DNA of 64,000 bases from an uncultured Ruminococcus sp. (GTDB lineage: Bacteria; Bacillota; Clostridia; Oscillospirales; Acutalibacteraceae): assembly GCA_904393835.1 (NCBI GenBank), contig CAJFNC010000002.1, forward strand, positions 1 through 64,000, written 5' to 3'. A model generated the notes under the pieces. It searched no databases. It had not been told where the DNA came from and saw only the letters and a list, made by a program, of their open reading frames with translations. Shown here piece after piece: positions 9,354 through 18,366 of this stretch. The translations under genes were made by a program, and so were the position numbers. Within the stretch, counting starts at the first letter, position 1. Each line of letters starts with the position of its first letter.

Positions 9354-9650
9354 GGAGCCTCAGGTTATAGTGACTAATAAGCACTAATAATATAACATTA
9401 TTATATCAATAAGTCAATAAAAAATAACTATTATATAGCGTATAGCAATATTTTTGTTATAATGCTAAAAATAACATTAAAATCACTTCGGCGAATTTGG
9501 TTAATATATTTAATTGATCACCTTATTATTTGACAAATTTTAACCTTTCTTTTCATAATGTTGTAAAGTGTGATATTAAATTTGTACTTTTGACGCTGCA
9601 TAAAAACAAGACTTGGCTACTTGAATTATTGCTTAAGTCGAAATTAGGCA

Positions 9651-9673
9651 ATTACAATTATAATAATTGTAAT
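9651..9673. promoter_or_regulatory. palindrome upstream of the pullulanase gene
   Basis: Ten bases (ATTACAATTA) are repeated perfectly in inverted orientation around TAA. The site lies about 160-185 bp before the pullulanase start. It is symmetrical enough to be an operator, but AT-rich sequence makes chance palindromes more likely. Confidence 0.35.
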
Positions 9674-9729
9674 AAATTGATTAATTTGTGTATTATTATC
9701 AAAAAAACGGTGTAAAATTTGTTATTGTG

Positions 9730-9766
9730 AATTAATCATAGTTCTTTTTAAGAATTATGATTAATT
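9730..9766 (+). promoter_or_regulatory. 15-bp inverted repeat in the pullulanase upstream region
   Basis: Bases 9730-9744 pair with 9752-9766 (one G-U) around a 7-base loop. The repeat lies about 70-105 bp before the start codon and is not followed by a T tract, so it does not look like a terminator. It may be an operator or a leader hairpin. Confidence 0.45.
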
Positions 9767-9835
9767 ACAGTTTGTTAAAATGAAATTAACATAGTTTAAG
9801 ACTGTGAAATATTATATTATTTGGGAGTGATCAAA

Positions 9836-12800
9836 TTGAAATTCAAAAAAGTATTGTCATTGCTGCTTACGGCTGCTATGCTTTCAGGTATGGCTTCGTT
9901 TGCAGCTCAGGCTGCGTCGGCTCCGAGTTCGACTGCGGCAGGCAATTACTACAACGCTGATTACCTTGAATCGTACGCAAACAGTGCTTATAATGAAAGC
10001 GGTTTAGGTTCGGTTTACAGTAAAGATTCAACAACGTGGAAAACCTGGTCGCCCGAAGCGACATCGGTTAAACTTAAGTTATACAAGACGGGTTCAGACA
10101 GCGAATCCGGGGCAGGCGTAATCGGTACATATGACCTCACAAAAGACAGCACAACCGGTATTTGGTCAATTACGCTTAACGGTGACTACAAGGACGTTTA
10201 TTATACATATATAGTAGATGTCAACGGCAGTACAAACGAAACTCAGGACGTGTATTCAAAGGCAACCGGTGTTAACGGTAACCGTTCAATGGTTGTTGAC
10301 CTCGATTCAACCGACCCTGAGGGATGGGACAGCGACGAGCACGTTCTTTTTGACAGCGCCTCACAGGCAGTAGTTTGGGAGGTTCATGTGCGCGACTTCT
10401 CGGCATCCGATACATCGGGCGTAAGCAAGGAAAATCAGGGCAAATACCTTGCGTTTGCAGAGGGCGGCACAAAGCTCAATTCAAGCACAGATGAAGACGC
10501 CGTTTCAACGGGCATTGATTATCTTGTAGAGCAAGGTATCAACTGCGTTCAGCTTATGCCGGTTTACGACTTCCAGTCGGTTGATGAAACAGCCGGCGGT
10601 TCGTCTTCAAACAGGAACTGGGGTTATGACCCGCAGAACTACAATGTTCCCGAGGGCTCATATTCTTCCAATCCATACGACGGCAACACAAGAATCACCG
10701 AGTTTAAGCAGATGATTCAGGCGCTTCACGACAGAGGTATTTCGGTTGTAATGGACGTTGTTTACAACCACACCTACACTACAGAGGGCTCGTGCTTCTC
10801 AAAAACAGTGCCCGGTTACTATTACAGAATGAATTCCGCTTCTGTATATTCAAACGGTTCGGGCTGCGGCAATGAGACTGCTTCCGATAAGCTGATGTAC
10901 AGAAAATATATGATAGATTCAGTTAAGTATTGGGCAGATGAATATCACATCGACGGTTTTCGCTTTGACCTTATGGGTATTCACGACATCACCACAATGA
11001 ACACCATAAGAAGTGAGCTCGATAACCTGTATGCAGACGGTTCGGGTCAAAAAATTCTTATGTACGGCGAGCCTTGGACAGGCGGTACAGTTGCAATTTC
11101 CGACGGCTGTTCACAGTCAAAGGCGTCAGCTCTTGACGCAAGAGTAGGTATGTTCTGCGACTCTTACCGTGACGCAATCAAAGGCGGCACAAACGACGCT
11201 TCAAAGGGTTATGTTCAGGGCGACACATCAAAGACATATACAGTTGTAAACGGCGTACAGGGCAAAGGCTTTGGCGCAAAGGCTCCGTCACAGACAATTG
11301 CATATGCCGACGCTCACGACAACCTGATTTTGTGGGATAAAATCGTAAAGAGCAACGGATCGTCAAGCTGGGATTCAACCTCAGATTCATATAAGGGTCA
11401 GCTCAAAGAAGCAATGACACTTGTAATGACATCTCAGGGTATTCCGTTTATGACTGCCGGCACAGAGTTCTGCCGTACAAAACAAGGCGACCACAACAGC
11501 TATCAATCAAGCGACAGCATAAATGCCATCGACTGGACAAGAGTACAGACATATGCTGACGTTGCAGCATACTACAAGGGACTTCTTCAGATCAGAGATA
11601 ATTATTCTCCTATGACGAGTTCCGCTTTCAGCACACCGTCATTCCAGTCAAACTACGGCTATGTAGTAGCTTACACTTATACAAACAACAAGTCTGATGA
11701 ATGGGGTAAGGTTTGCGTGCTTGTAAACAGCGGCACTCAGGGATATACAATTAACCTTGCAGGCAGCGGCTGGACAATAGTTGCCGACGGCAAAACAGCA
11801 GGCTTAAAGAGCCTTGGCACGGTATCGGGCAGCAGCTACACAATCGGCGCGAGAAGCACTGCCGTGCTCGTTGAGTCATCAACATTTGACAGACTCCAAA
11901 ATGCTGAACCTCAGTACGGAACACTTACAATTAATCACACAGACGAAAGCGGCAAAGTTCTTAAGACGTCAACCGCAAAGTACGAGGCAGGCTCAACTTA
12001 CAGAGCAATCCCCGACAGCACAATTCTATATGACTACAACCTCGTCGATACAATCGGTACCGTTTCAGGTACAGTTGAGGGCGGTCAAAATTATGAAGTT
12101 ACATTTGTTTACAGCGCAACAGGAATTGAGTCGGGTTACCTCACGGTAAAATATGTTGATTCAGAGGGTACGGAGCTTAAGGACGCAACATCATACCACC
12201 TCAGAACAGGCGACAGCTACGAAATCCCGTATGCGGCAATTCAGGGATATCAGCTTGACACTGATAAATATCCCGCACAGAGTTACGGTACATTTGACGG
12301 CAGCGACAAGACAATCACATTTGTTTACAAGGATCTTGACAACACTTCCTCGGTAGTACATTACTACAACTCCAACAACTGGAGCAGTATTCGCTGTTAT
12401 GCGTACACATCGGCAGGCGACGAGCCCAACGGCAACTGGGATAATGCAACAATTATGACAAACGAAGGCAACGGCTGGTTTGTATGTACAGTTCCCGCGG
12501 CGAGCGCATATGTAATGTTACACCCGGTATCAGGAACAGCTCAGGAGCCTGGTCAGGGTGAAACAGGCTACGCAGTATCGGGTGAGGCTTGGATTCAAAA
12601 CAAACAGCTCACATTCAGCAGTAAGGTAATCACAAGTCATATTGACATTGCAACAGGTCAAAAACTTGCGGCAGACGTAGTTGATACACAGAGCAAGACT
12701 ACAAGCTCTGCTTCATACACTACAACTGCACTTCAGACAGAGGGCGACGTTATTGTTCCCGCTAACGCAAGCGGCAACTATGCGTCAGGTATCACAAATG

Positions 12801-13528
12801 TTGTTTATCTTTACACTTCGGGTGGCATTGTAACAACTCCGACCCAGGAAACAACAAAAGGAACCGAGCCGATCGGTGAAAAAATTCTTATCGGTGATAC
12901 AGACTTTAACGGCAAAATTGCAGTAGGCGATGCTACTCTTATTCAAAAAGCTATTGTAGGTATCGGTTCATTTGACGAAAAAACTCAGATTGCAGCCGAT
13001 ACTGACAAAAACAAAATAATCAATATTAAAGATGCAACTCAGATACAAAGATATCTTGCAGATTATGATGCAGAGTATGTAGGAACATATTATGATTACA
13101 CCGAAGTTGTTCCGACTGAGCCGACAACAGCGCCTACAACAGCGCCTACAACAGAACCCACAACACAGCCGACTACTCAGCCGACAACCGAACCCGCAAC
13201 ACAGCCCACGACACAAGCGCCTGAGCCTGATACCTACACCATAACCTTAACTAATTCACTGCGCTGGGGCAATACAATTTATTGCTACTATTGGTCAGAC
13301 GCTGAGGGTTACGGAGAAGCATGGCCGGGTACTGCAATGACATATACCGGAACAAACGACTACGGCGAGGCTCTTTATACCGTTGAAGTTCCGAGCAGTG
13401 CAGAGTATATTATCTTTAACAACGGATCAAGTCAGACGGTTAACATTCCGTTCGACGGTTCGGAACTGCGTTATTATGTAACATCATCGACCGATGGTAT
13501 GGGACATTATCAATACGGCACATGGTAA
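9836..13528 (+). CDS. secreted dockerin-bearing type I pullulanase (GH13) with MucBP and CBM26-like modules
   Basis: An extracellular starch-debranching enzyme of about 1230 aa. I start it at TTG 9836, because GGGAG lies 8 nt upstream and the signal peptide then begins MKFKKVLS and ends near AAQA (residue 26). Order of parts: N-terminal CBM48-like domain; GH13 catalytic domain with the pullulanase signature NWGYDP (about 261), DVVYNHT (307), nucleophile D378 in GFRFD, acid/base E412 in YGEPW and D495 in DAHDN; two MucBP-like modules (about 694-765 and 768-838); a CBM26-like module (about 838-930); a type I dockerin (about 1017-1080) with two calcium-loop repeats starting DTDFNGK and DTDKNKI; a Thr/Pro linker; and a C-terminal CBM26. 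The dockerin implies docking to a cohesin scaffold, as in the amylosome of R. bromii. Confidence 0.9.
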   Translation: MKFKKVLSLLLTAAMLSGMASFAAQAASAPSSTAAGNYYNADYLESYANSAYNESGLGSVYSKDSTTWKTWSPEATSVKLKLYKTGSDSESGAGVIGTYDLTKDSTTGIWSITLNGDYKDVYYTYIVDVNGSTNETQDVYSKATGVNGNRSMVVDLDSTDPEGWDSDEHVLFDSASQAVVWEVHVRDFSASDTSGVSKENQGKYLAFAEGGTKLNSSTDEDAVSTGIDYLVEQGINCVQLMPVYDFQSVDETAGGSSSNRNWGYDPQNYNVPEGSYSSNPYDGNTRITEFKQMIQALHDRGISVVMDVVYNHTYTTEGSCFSKTVPGYYYRMNSASVYSNGSGCGNETASDKLMYRKYMIDSVKYWADEYHIDGFRFDLMGIHDITTMNTIRSELDNLYADGSGQKILMYGEPWTGGTVAISDGCSQSKASALDARVGMFCDSYRDAIKGGTNDASKGYVQGDTSKTYTVVNGVQGKGFGAKAPSQTIAYADAHDNLILWDKIVKSNGSSSWDSTSDSYKGQLKEAMTLVMTSQGIPFMTAGTEFCRTKQGDHNSYQSSDSINAIDWTRVQTYADVAAYYKGLLQIRDNYSPMTSSAFSTPSFQSNYGYVVAYTYTNNKSDEWGKVCVLVNSGTQGYTINLAGSGWTIVADGKTAGLKSLGTVSGSSYTIGARSTAVLVESSTFDRLQNAEPQYGTLTINHTDESGKVLKTSTAKYEAGSTYRAIPDSTILYDYNLVDTIGTVSGTVEGGQNYEVTFVYSATGIESGYLTVKYVDSEGTELKDATSYHLRTGDSYEIPYAAIQGYQLDTDKYPAQSYGTFDGSDKTITFVYKDLDNTSSVVHYYNSNNWSSIRCYAYTSAGDEPNGNWDNATIMTNEGNGWFVCTVPAASAYVMLHPVSGTAQEPGQGETGYAVSGEAWIQNKQLTFSSKVITSHIDIATGQKLAADVVDTQSKTTSSASYTTTALQTEGDVIVPANASGNYASGITNVVYLYTSGGIVTTPTQETTKGTEPIGEKILIGDTDFNGKIAVGDATLIQKAIVGIGSFDEKTQIAADTDKNKIINIKDATQIQRYLADYDAEYVGTYYDYTEVVPTEPTTAPTTAPTTEPTTQPTTQPTTEPATQPTTQAPEPDTYTITLTNSLRWGNTIYCYYWSDAEGYGEAWPGTAMTYTGTNDYGEALYTVEVPSSAEYIIFNNGSSQTVNIPFDGSELRYYVTSSTDGMGHYQYGTW

Positions 13529-13588
13529 TGTTTGTATTTAATCGGAATTGATTGATTATTCAATCAAATTCATCCAAAATTATTCATA

Positions 13589-13628
13589 CGGCAATGCAAA
13601 GGCACAGCTTTTGCATTGCCGCTTTTTT
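13589..13628 (+). terminator. terminator of the pullulanase gene
   Basis: A perfect 12-bp stem (13589-13600 with 13610-13621) is followed by C and six T. Confidence 0.92.
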
Positions 13629-13917
13629 GTGCATTTTCCAATATAAAAATACTTTTTTCATCAGAATGAATTTTTGAGTTTTGTAAAATTGTAACAGCTA
13701 TATATAAAAATTTGTATATTATTAAAAAATTTTTAAAATATATGTAAAATTGTTGATAAAAATGTATTATTAAGCAGTGCTTTATAAAAAATACACGAAA
13801 AATTACTTTATTATTTTTTGAATTTGCTTGAAATCAACATATTTTTTTGGTATTATATAAGTGTACAATATTATTTATTGGCGATAGCTTTAATTTTGTA
13901 TTGAAGGAGTTGAAAAT
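13629..13917. other. AT-rich region before the glg operon
   Basis: The region is very AT-rich and holds the glgB promoter (13828-13856) and the ribosome site AAGGAG near 13905. Nothing else is recognised. Confidence 0.5.
13828..13856 (+). promoter_or_regulatory. sigma-A type promoter of the glycogen operon
   Basis: The -35 box TTGAAA (13828-13833) and the -10 box TATTAT (13851-13856) are separated by 17 bp, about 60 bp before the glgB ATG. Confidence 0.75.
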
Positions 13918-15876
13918 ATGAATTACCGCTATGACGAGGTTCGCACTGATGCAGACTTATTTTTTCAGGGCGATTCAATTCGTGCGTATGACTTTTTCGG
14001 AGCTCACCTCGTAAACCGTGACGGAAGTGACGGCGTTGTATTCAGAGTATGGGCACCCAACGCACTGAGCGTTTCGGTTGTCGGTGACTTTAATGATTGG
14101 AACAAGACTTCTGACTATATGTATAAAACTGACGCAGGCATATGGGAGCTTTTTATCAAAGACCTAAAGCCGTTTGCGTTATATAAATATTGTATAGAAA
14201 CTCCGTGGTTTGAAAAAATTTTAAAGGCTGATCCCTTTGCTTTTCATGCGCAAACACGCCCTGATACTGCCTCTATGGTTTATGATATAAGCGAATATCA
14301 GTGGGGCGACGAAAAGTGGTTTGAGCGCCGCGGCAATTTTGACAAGCTTAATGATGCAATGAATATATATGAACTGCACATAGGCTCGTGGCGTAAATAT
14401 CCCGACGGCAACTGGTTTAATTACCGCAAGATTGCCGAGGAGCTTGTGCCGTACATAAAGGAAATGCACTACACTCATGTTCAGCTTATGCCGATTACGG
14501 AATATCCCTACGACGAAAGCTGGGGCTATCAGACAACAGGCTATTTTGCGGCAACTTCTCGCTACGGAAAGCCCTGCGATTTGATGTACCTTATCGATCG
14601 TCTGCACCGGGAAAACATCGGTGTAATTCTTGACTGGGTTCCGTCAAATTTTCCAAAAGATCCCCATGGTCTTGTAAAGTTTGACGGCACCTGCCTTTAC
14701 GAAAGCTCCGATCCTAAGCTCGGAGAAAGAAAATCGTGGAATACTTGCTTGTTTGACTATTCAAAATATGAGGTAATCAGTTTTCTCGTTTCGTCGGCAA
14801 TGTTTTGGCTTGACAAATACCACATTGACGGTTTGCGCGTCGGTTCGCTCTCCTCAATGCTGTATCTTGATTATGAAAAAGAGGACGACGAATGGGCGCC
14901 CAATAAATTCGGCGGCAAAGAAAATCTCGAGGCAATTGACTTTGTAAAGCGCCTCAACACCGCCGTTCATATGTTTCACCCGGACGTTATGATGTTTGCA
15001 GAGGAAAACACCTCTTGGCCTAAGCTTACTTACCCCGTAGAAGAGGGAGGGCTCGGTTTTGACTACAAGTGGAATACAGGCTGGATGAACGATATGCTTC
15101 ATTATATGTCGCTTCAACCGGTATGGCGTCCGTTTAATCACGACAATCTCACATACAGCTTTTTCTATGCTTTTTCAGAGCATTTTCTGCTTCCTGTTTC
15201 GCACGACGTGGTGACGCACGGAAAATTGTCGCTTATCAATAAAATGCCCGGCGACTATGACCGGAAATTTGCAGGTGTAAGAGCGTTTATTACATATATG
15301 TATGCTCACCCCGGCAAAAAACTCATATTTATGGGCACCGAGATAGGTCAGTTTGACGAGTGGGACAGTTCAAGCGGAATACAATTTGATTTGCTCAATT
15401 ATGAAAAGCACAGCAAACTGCAAAACTTTTTTAAATCGCTCAACAAATTTTATCTTGAAAACAGACCTCTGTATGAGCTTGACAACACGTGGAAAGGCTT
15501 TGACTGGATTCATCACGACGACTACGCAAACAGCGTAATTGCGTTTAAACGCTGTGACAGTGACGGAAACGAAATTATTGCCGTATGCAATTTCCAGCCG
15601 ACAAAGCAGGAAAACTACATTATCGGTGTGCCGAAATACGGTGTATACGACGAGGTGTTCAATTCCGATTCCGAGGAGTTCGGCGGAAACGGCGACTGCA
15701 ACGGTAAAGGTTTAAAGCCCGAGCATATGAAAATCCACGGCTTTAATCAGGGTGTTTCGCTTACATTGCCCGCAATGAGCGTAATTTACTTAAAATGTGT
15801 GGCAGACTATGTGCCCGAAGAGGATTTTTCGGCGGAAAACGCGGTTGAAGATACAAGCAATGAAGTGTCCGAATAA
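13918..15876 (+). CDS. glgB: GlgB-like GH13 protein with a degenerate active site (probable pseudoenzyme)
   Basis: Overall a 1,4-alpha-glucan branching enzyme relative (652 aa): CBM48 with VVFRVWAPNA (about 40), a GH13 barrel with ELHIGSW (about 149), SWGYQTTGYFA (about 200) and FMGTEIGQFDEW, and a C-terminal beta domain. The catalytic motifs are altered. Region II, normally GLRVDAVASM, reads GLRVGSLSSM, so the nucleophile Asp is Gly309. Region I, normally DWVPxHF, reads DWVPSNF (Asn244 for His). Region IV, normally SHDEVVHGK, reads SHDVVTHGK (Val431 for Glu). The acid/base Glu362 (AEEN) and Asp430 remain. The frame is intact, so this is not a decayed gene, but transglycosylation should be abolished. 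It leads the glg operon and may have a binding or structural role. A working GlgB is expected elsewhere in the genome. Confidence 0.85.
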   Translation: MNYRYDEVRTDADLFFQGDSIRAYDFFGAHLVNRDGSDGVVFRVWAPNALSVSVVGDFNDWNKTSDYMYKTDAGIWELFIKDLKPFALYKYCIETPWFEKILKADPFAFHAQTRPDTASMVYDISEYQWGDEKWFERRGNFDKLNDAMNIYELHIGSWRKYPDGNWFNYRKIAEELVPYIKEMHYTHVQLMPITEYPYDESWGYQTTGYFAATSRYGKPCDLMYLIDRLHRENIGVILDWVPSNFPKDPHGLVKFDGTCLYESSDPKLGERKSWNTCLFDYSKYEVISFLVSSAMFWLDKYHIDGLRVGSLSSMLYLDYEKEDDEWAPNKFGGKENLEAIDFVKRLNTAVHMFHPDVMMFAEENTSWPKLTYPVEEGGLGFDYKWNTGWMNDMLHYMSLQPVWRPFNHDNLTYSFFYAFSEHFLLPVSHDVVTHGKLSLINKMPGDYDRKFAGVRAFITYMYAHPGKKLIFMGTEIGQFDEWDSSSGIQFDLLNYEKHSKLQNFFKSLNKFYLENRPLYELDNTWKGFDWIHHDDYANSVIAFKRCDSDGNEIIAVCNFQPTKQENYIIGVPKYGVYDEVFNSDSEEFGGNGDCNGKGLKPEHMKIHGFNQGVSLTLPAMSVIYLKCVADYVPEEDFSAENAVEDTSNEVSE

Positions 15877-15879
15877 ACG

Positions 15880-15905
15880 ACTTTTGATAAAAGCAAAGCT
15901 TTGAA
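15880..15905 (+). repeat. copy E (3' fragment) of the dispersed four-hairpin repeat
   Basis: About 25 bp match the last hairpin of the dispersed repeat (GATAAAAGCAAAGCTTTGAA). The fragment lies just after the glgB stop, in the same orientation as glgC, whose start is about 130 bp downstream. Only the 3' end of the repeat is present. Confidence 0.65.
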
Positions 15906-15978
15906 TAATTCGGAATTTTTGAAATGTGAAAAACGCAAGGGTACAATAAAGAAAAACAAAAAAGAAATTCACTATATT

Positions 15979-15992
15979 CTCGGTTTTCCGAG
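15979..15992 (+). promoter_or_regulatory. small hairpin between glgB and glgC
   Basis: A 5-bp GC-rich stem with a TTTT loop (CTCGG/CCGAG) lies about 45 bp before the glgC start, downstream of the repeat fragment. Its role is unknown; RNA processing or stability is possible. Confidence 0.35.
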
Positions 15993-16034
15993 TAAAACAA
16001 TATACATACTAATATATAATCGGAGGTACTTTAA

Positions 16035-17246
16035 ATGTTTCCAAAAAAGGAAGTAGTGGCAATGCTGCTTGCGGGCGGTCAGGGTTCACGCTTGGGGGTG
16101 CTGACCAAAAAGCTTGCAAAGCCCGCCGTTCCGTTCGGCGGTAAATACCGCATTATTGATTTTCCGCTGTCAAACTGCGTAAATTCGGGCATTGAAGCAG
16201 TGGGTATTCTTACTCAGTATCAGCCGCTTGTGCTCAACGAATACATAGGAAACGGTCAACCGTGGGATCTTGACGGAATGCACGCCGGTGTAAACTGTCT
16301 CAGCCCTTATCAGGCTATCAACGGCGCCGACTGGTACTCGGGTACGGCAAATGCAATTTATCAGAATATCAACTACATTGAAAGATATGATCCCGAATAT
16401 ATTGTTGTTTTGTCAGGCGACCATATTTATAAAATGGATTACAACAAGATGCTGGAGTATCACAAGGAAAAAAACGCAGCCTGCACAATTGCGGTTATTG
16501 ATGTTCCGCTTGAAGATGCGTCAAGATTCGGTATTCTTAACACTCACGACGACGGCTCAATTTATGAGTTTGATGAAAAGCCCAAACACCCAAAAAGCAC
16601 TAAAGCTTCTATGGGTATCTATATTTTCAGTTGGAAAGAGCTGAAAAAATATTTGATTGAAGATGAGGCAAAAAATAATTCAAGCCACGACTTCGGCAAG
16701 GACGTTTTACCTGCAATGTTAAACGCAGGAGAAAGAATGTTTGCATATCCGTTTGAGGGTTATTGGAAAGACGTGGGAACAATTGACAGCTTGTGGGAGG
16801 CAAATATGGATTTGCTTGATCCCAATTCAACTATTGATTTAAAGGATATATATTCACGCAATCCGATGATGCCGCCTCACTATATTTCTTGTGACGCGAA
16901 CATTCAAAATTCACTTGTAGCAGACGGCTGCAACGTTTACGGCGATATTGAATTTTCAATTTTGTTCGCGGGCGTAACGGTCGGCAAAAACGCAAAGATA
17001 AACTCATCAATTATTATGCCGGGTGTCGTTATTGAGGACGGGGCAGAGGTTGAGTATGCAATCATTGCGGAAAATACGGTAATCGGCAAAAACGCAAAGA
17101 TCGGCGAAAATCCCGAAAAAGCCGAAAACAGCGAAAAATGGGGGATTACCGTAATCGGATCAGATACAAAAATTGCCGACGGCGTAGTTATTAAAGCTAA
17201 GGAAATGATTGACAGTGATACGGAGGTAACGGGCAATGAGAAGTAA
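16035..17246 (+). CDS. glgC: glucose-1-phosphate adenylyltransferase, catalytic subunit
   Basis: Makes ADP-glucose from glucose-1-phosphate and ATP, the committed step of glycogen synthesis. The 403-aa protein begins with the nucleotidyltransferase signature [14 protein letters not shown] (about residues 11-24) and [15 protein letters not shown]. It keeps the catalytic Asp in [10 protein letters not shown] (about 130) and the sugar-phosphate Lys in FDEKPK (about 182). A C-terminal left-handed beta helix of hexapeptides follows. The GGAGG ribosome site is clear. It overlaps glgD by 11 bp, consistent with the GlgC/GlgD heterotetramer of Firmicutes. Confidence 0.96.
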   Translation: MFPKKEVVAMLLAGGQGSRLGVLTKKLAKPAVPFGGKYRIIDFPLSNCVNSGIEAVGILTQYQPLVLNEYIGNGQPWDLDGMHAGVNCLSPYQAINGADWYSGTANAIYQNINYIERYDPEYIVVLSGDHIYKMDYNKMLEYHKEKNAACTIAVIDVPLEDASRFGILNTHDDGSIYEFDEKPKHPKSTKASMGIYIFSWKELKKYLIEDEAKNNSSHDFGKDVLPAMLNAGERMFAYPFEGYWKDVGTIDSLWEANMDLLDPNSTIDLKDIYSRNPMMPPHYISCDANIQNSLVADGCNVYGDIEFSILFAGVTVGKNAKINSSIIMPGVVIEDGAEVEYAIIAENTVIGKNAKIGENPEKAENSEKWGITVIGSDTKIADGVVIKAKEMIDSDTEVTGNEK

Positions 17247-18345
17247 TGAAGTTCTTGGTTTTATTTTTGCGGGTACTCTCGAGGACAAAATGCCTGAGCT
17301 TGCCGCGTCACGTACAACGGCAAGTATTCCCATAGGCGGAAAATACAGATTAATTGACTTTGTGCTTTCAAATATGTCAAACTCGGGCGTTAATAATATA
17401 GGAATCGTTGCTAAAAGCAACTTTCTCTCACTTATGGATCATGTGGGTTCGGGAAGCGCTTATGACCTTTCAAAAAGAAGAAGCAACCTAAGCGTTTTGC
17501 CGCCATACGGAGGCAAAATTTTCAGCAATTATGTTGAGGCAATCTATAATATGCACGGCTACATTGAACACGCAAGAGAAGATTATGTGCTTATTTCTCC
17601 GGGTAATATCGTGACAAACTTTGATTACAACGGTTTGTTTGATTTTCACTCGAAAAACAACTCCGATGTTACTTTAATTTATAAAAATGCGGTTGTTCCC
17701 TCGGGTTACGACAGACCCGTTACAATAGACGTAGATGAAAACGGCAAGGTAAACCAGGTGTTTATCCGTCCTGAAGTGTGTAAGGAAAAAGTAAACCAGG
17801 TTTACGGCTCCCTGTTGATCAAAAAAAATCTCTTGCTTGAGGAAATCAGAAACAGCCTTAGCATAAATCAGCTTGATGTAAAACGCATTATACAAAACGC
17901 GGTAGGTAAGTACAGAGTGTATGCTTACGAAAACAAGGGTTACTGCGCAGCAATCAGCTCAATCAACGACTACTTTGAGTTCAATATGGATCTTATGAAA
18001 AAGGAAGTAAGAGACGAGTTGTTTAATCCCAAACGCCCGATTTACACCAAGGTGAGAGATGACGCTCCGTCGAGATACGGGCTTTCGAGCAAGGTTAAAA
18101 ATTCAATCGTTGCTCAGGGTTGCGTAATTGACGGCGAAGTTGAAAACTGCGTTCTTTCAAAAGGCGTTTATATCGGCAAGGGCGCAAAAATCAGCAACTG
18201 CATTGTAATGCAGGACACAAAAATAGGACAAAACACAAACTTAAATTATGTTATTATTGATAAGGATGTAACAATCAAGGACGGTCGCTCGCTTATGGGC
18301 TTTGACTCGTACCCGATTTACATTGCAAAAAAATCTGTAGTTTAA
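17236..18345 (+). CDS. glgD: GlgD, non-catalytic regulatory subunit of ADP-glucose pyrophosphorylase
   Basis: A 369-aa paralogue of GlgC. It keeps the fold ([16 protein letters not shown] near 30-50 and a C-terminal hexapeptide helix) but lacks the catalytic pieces: the GlgC GGQGSR loop is replaced by AGTLEDK, and the Asp of SGDH is replaced in [11 protein letters not shown] (Asn at about 124). In Firmicutes GlgD partners GlgC and raises its activity. Start and stop make it coupled to glgC upstream and 21 bp from glgA downstream. Confidence 0.93.
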   Translation: MRSNEVLGFIFAGTLEDKMPELAASRTTASIPIGGKYRLIDFVLSNMSNSGVNNIGIVAKSNFLSLMDHVGSGSAYDLSKRRSNLSVLPPYGGKIFSNYVEAIYNMHGYIEHAREDYVLISPGNIVTNFDYNGLFDFHSKNNSDVTLIYKNAVVPSGYDRPVTIDVDENGKVNQVFIRPEVCKEKVNQVYGSLLIKKNLLLEEIRNSLSINQLDVKRIIQNAVGKYRVYAYENKGYCAAISSINDYFEFNMDLMKKEVRDELFNPKRPIYTKVRDDAPSRYGLSSKVKNSIVAQGCVIDGEVENCVLSKGVYIGKGAKISNCIVMQDTKIGQNTNLNYVIIDKDVTIKDGRSLMGFDSYPIYIAKKSVV

Positions 18346-18366
18346 AAGTTATAGGAGGAGATAATT

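Larger units (their letters stand above)
9354..9835. other. very AT-rich divergent intergenic region with two large palindromes
   Basis: About 480 bp separate the small minus-strand gene from the pullulanase. The region is extremely AT-rich, holds two long inverted repeats (9651-9673 and 9730-9766), and has no convincing gene. A short open frame at 9530-9715 lacks a ribosome site and looks random. Confidence 0.5.

Noticed and set aside
9530..9715. 61-codon plus-strand frame upstream of the pullulanase
   Set aside because: No ribosome site, composition of random AT-rich DNA, and it spans the palindrome at 9651.
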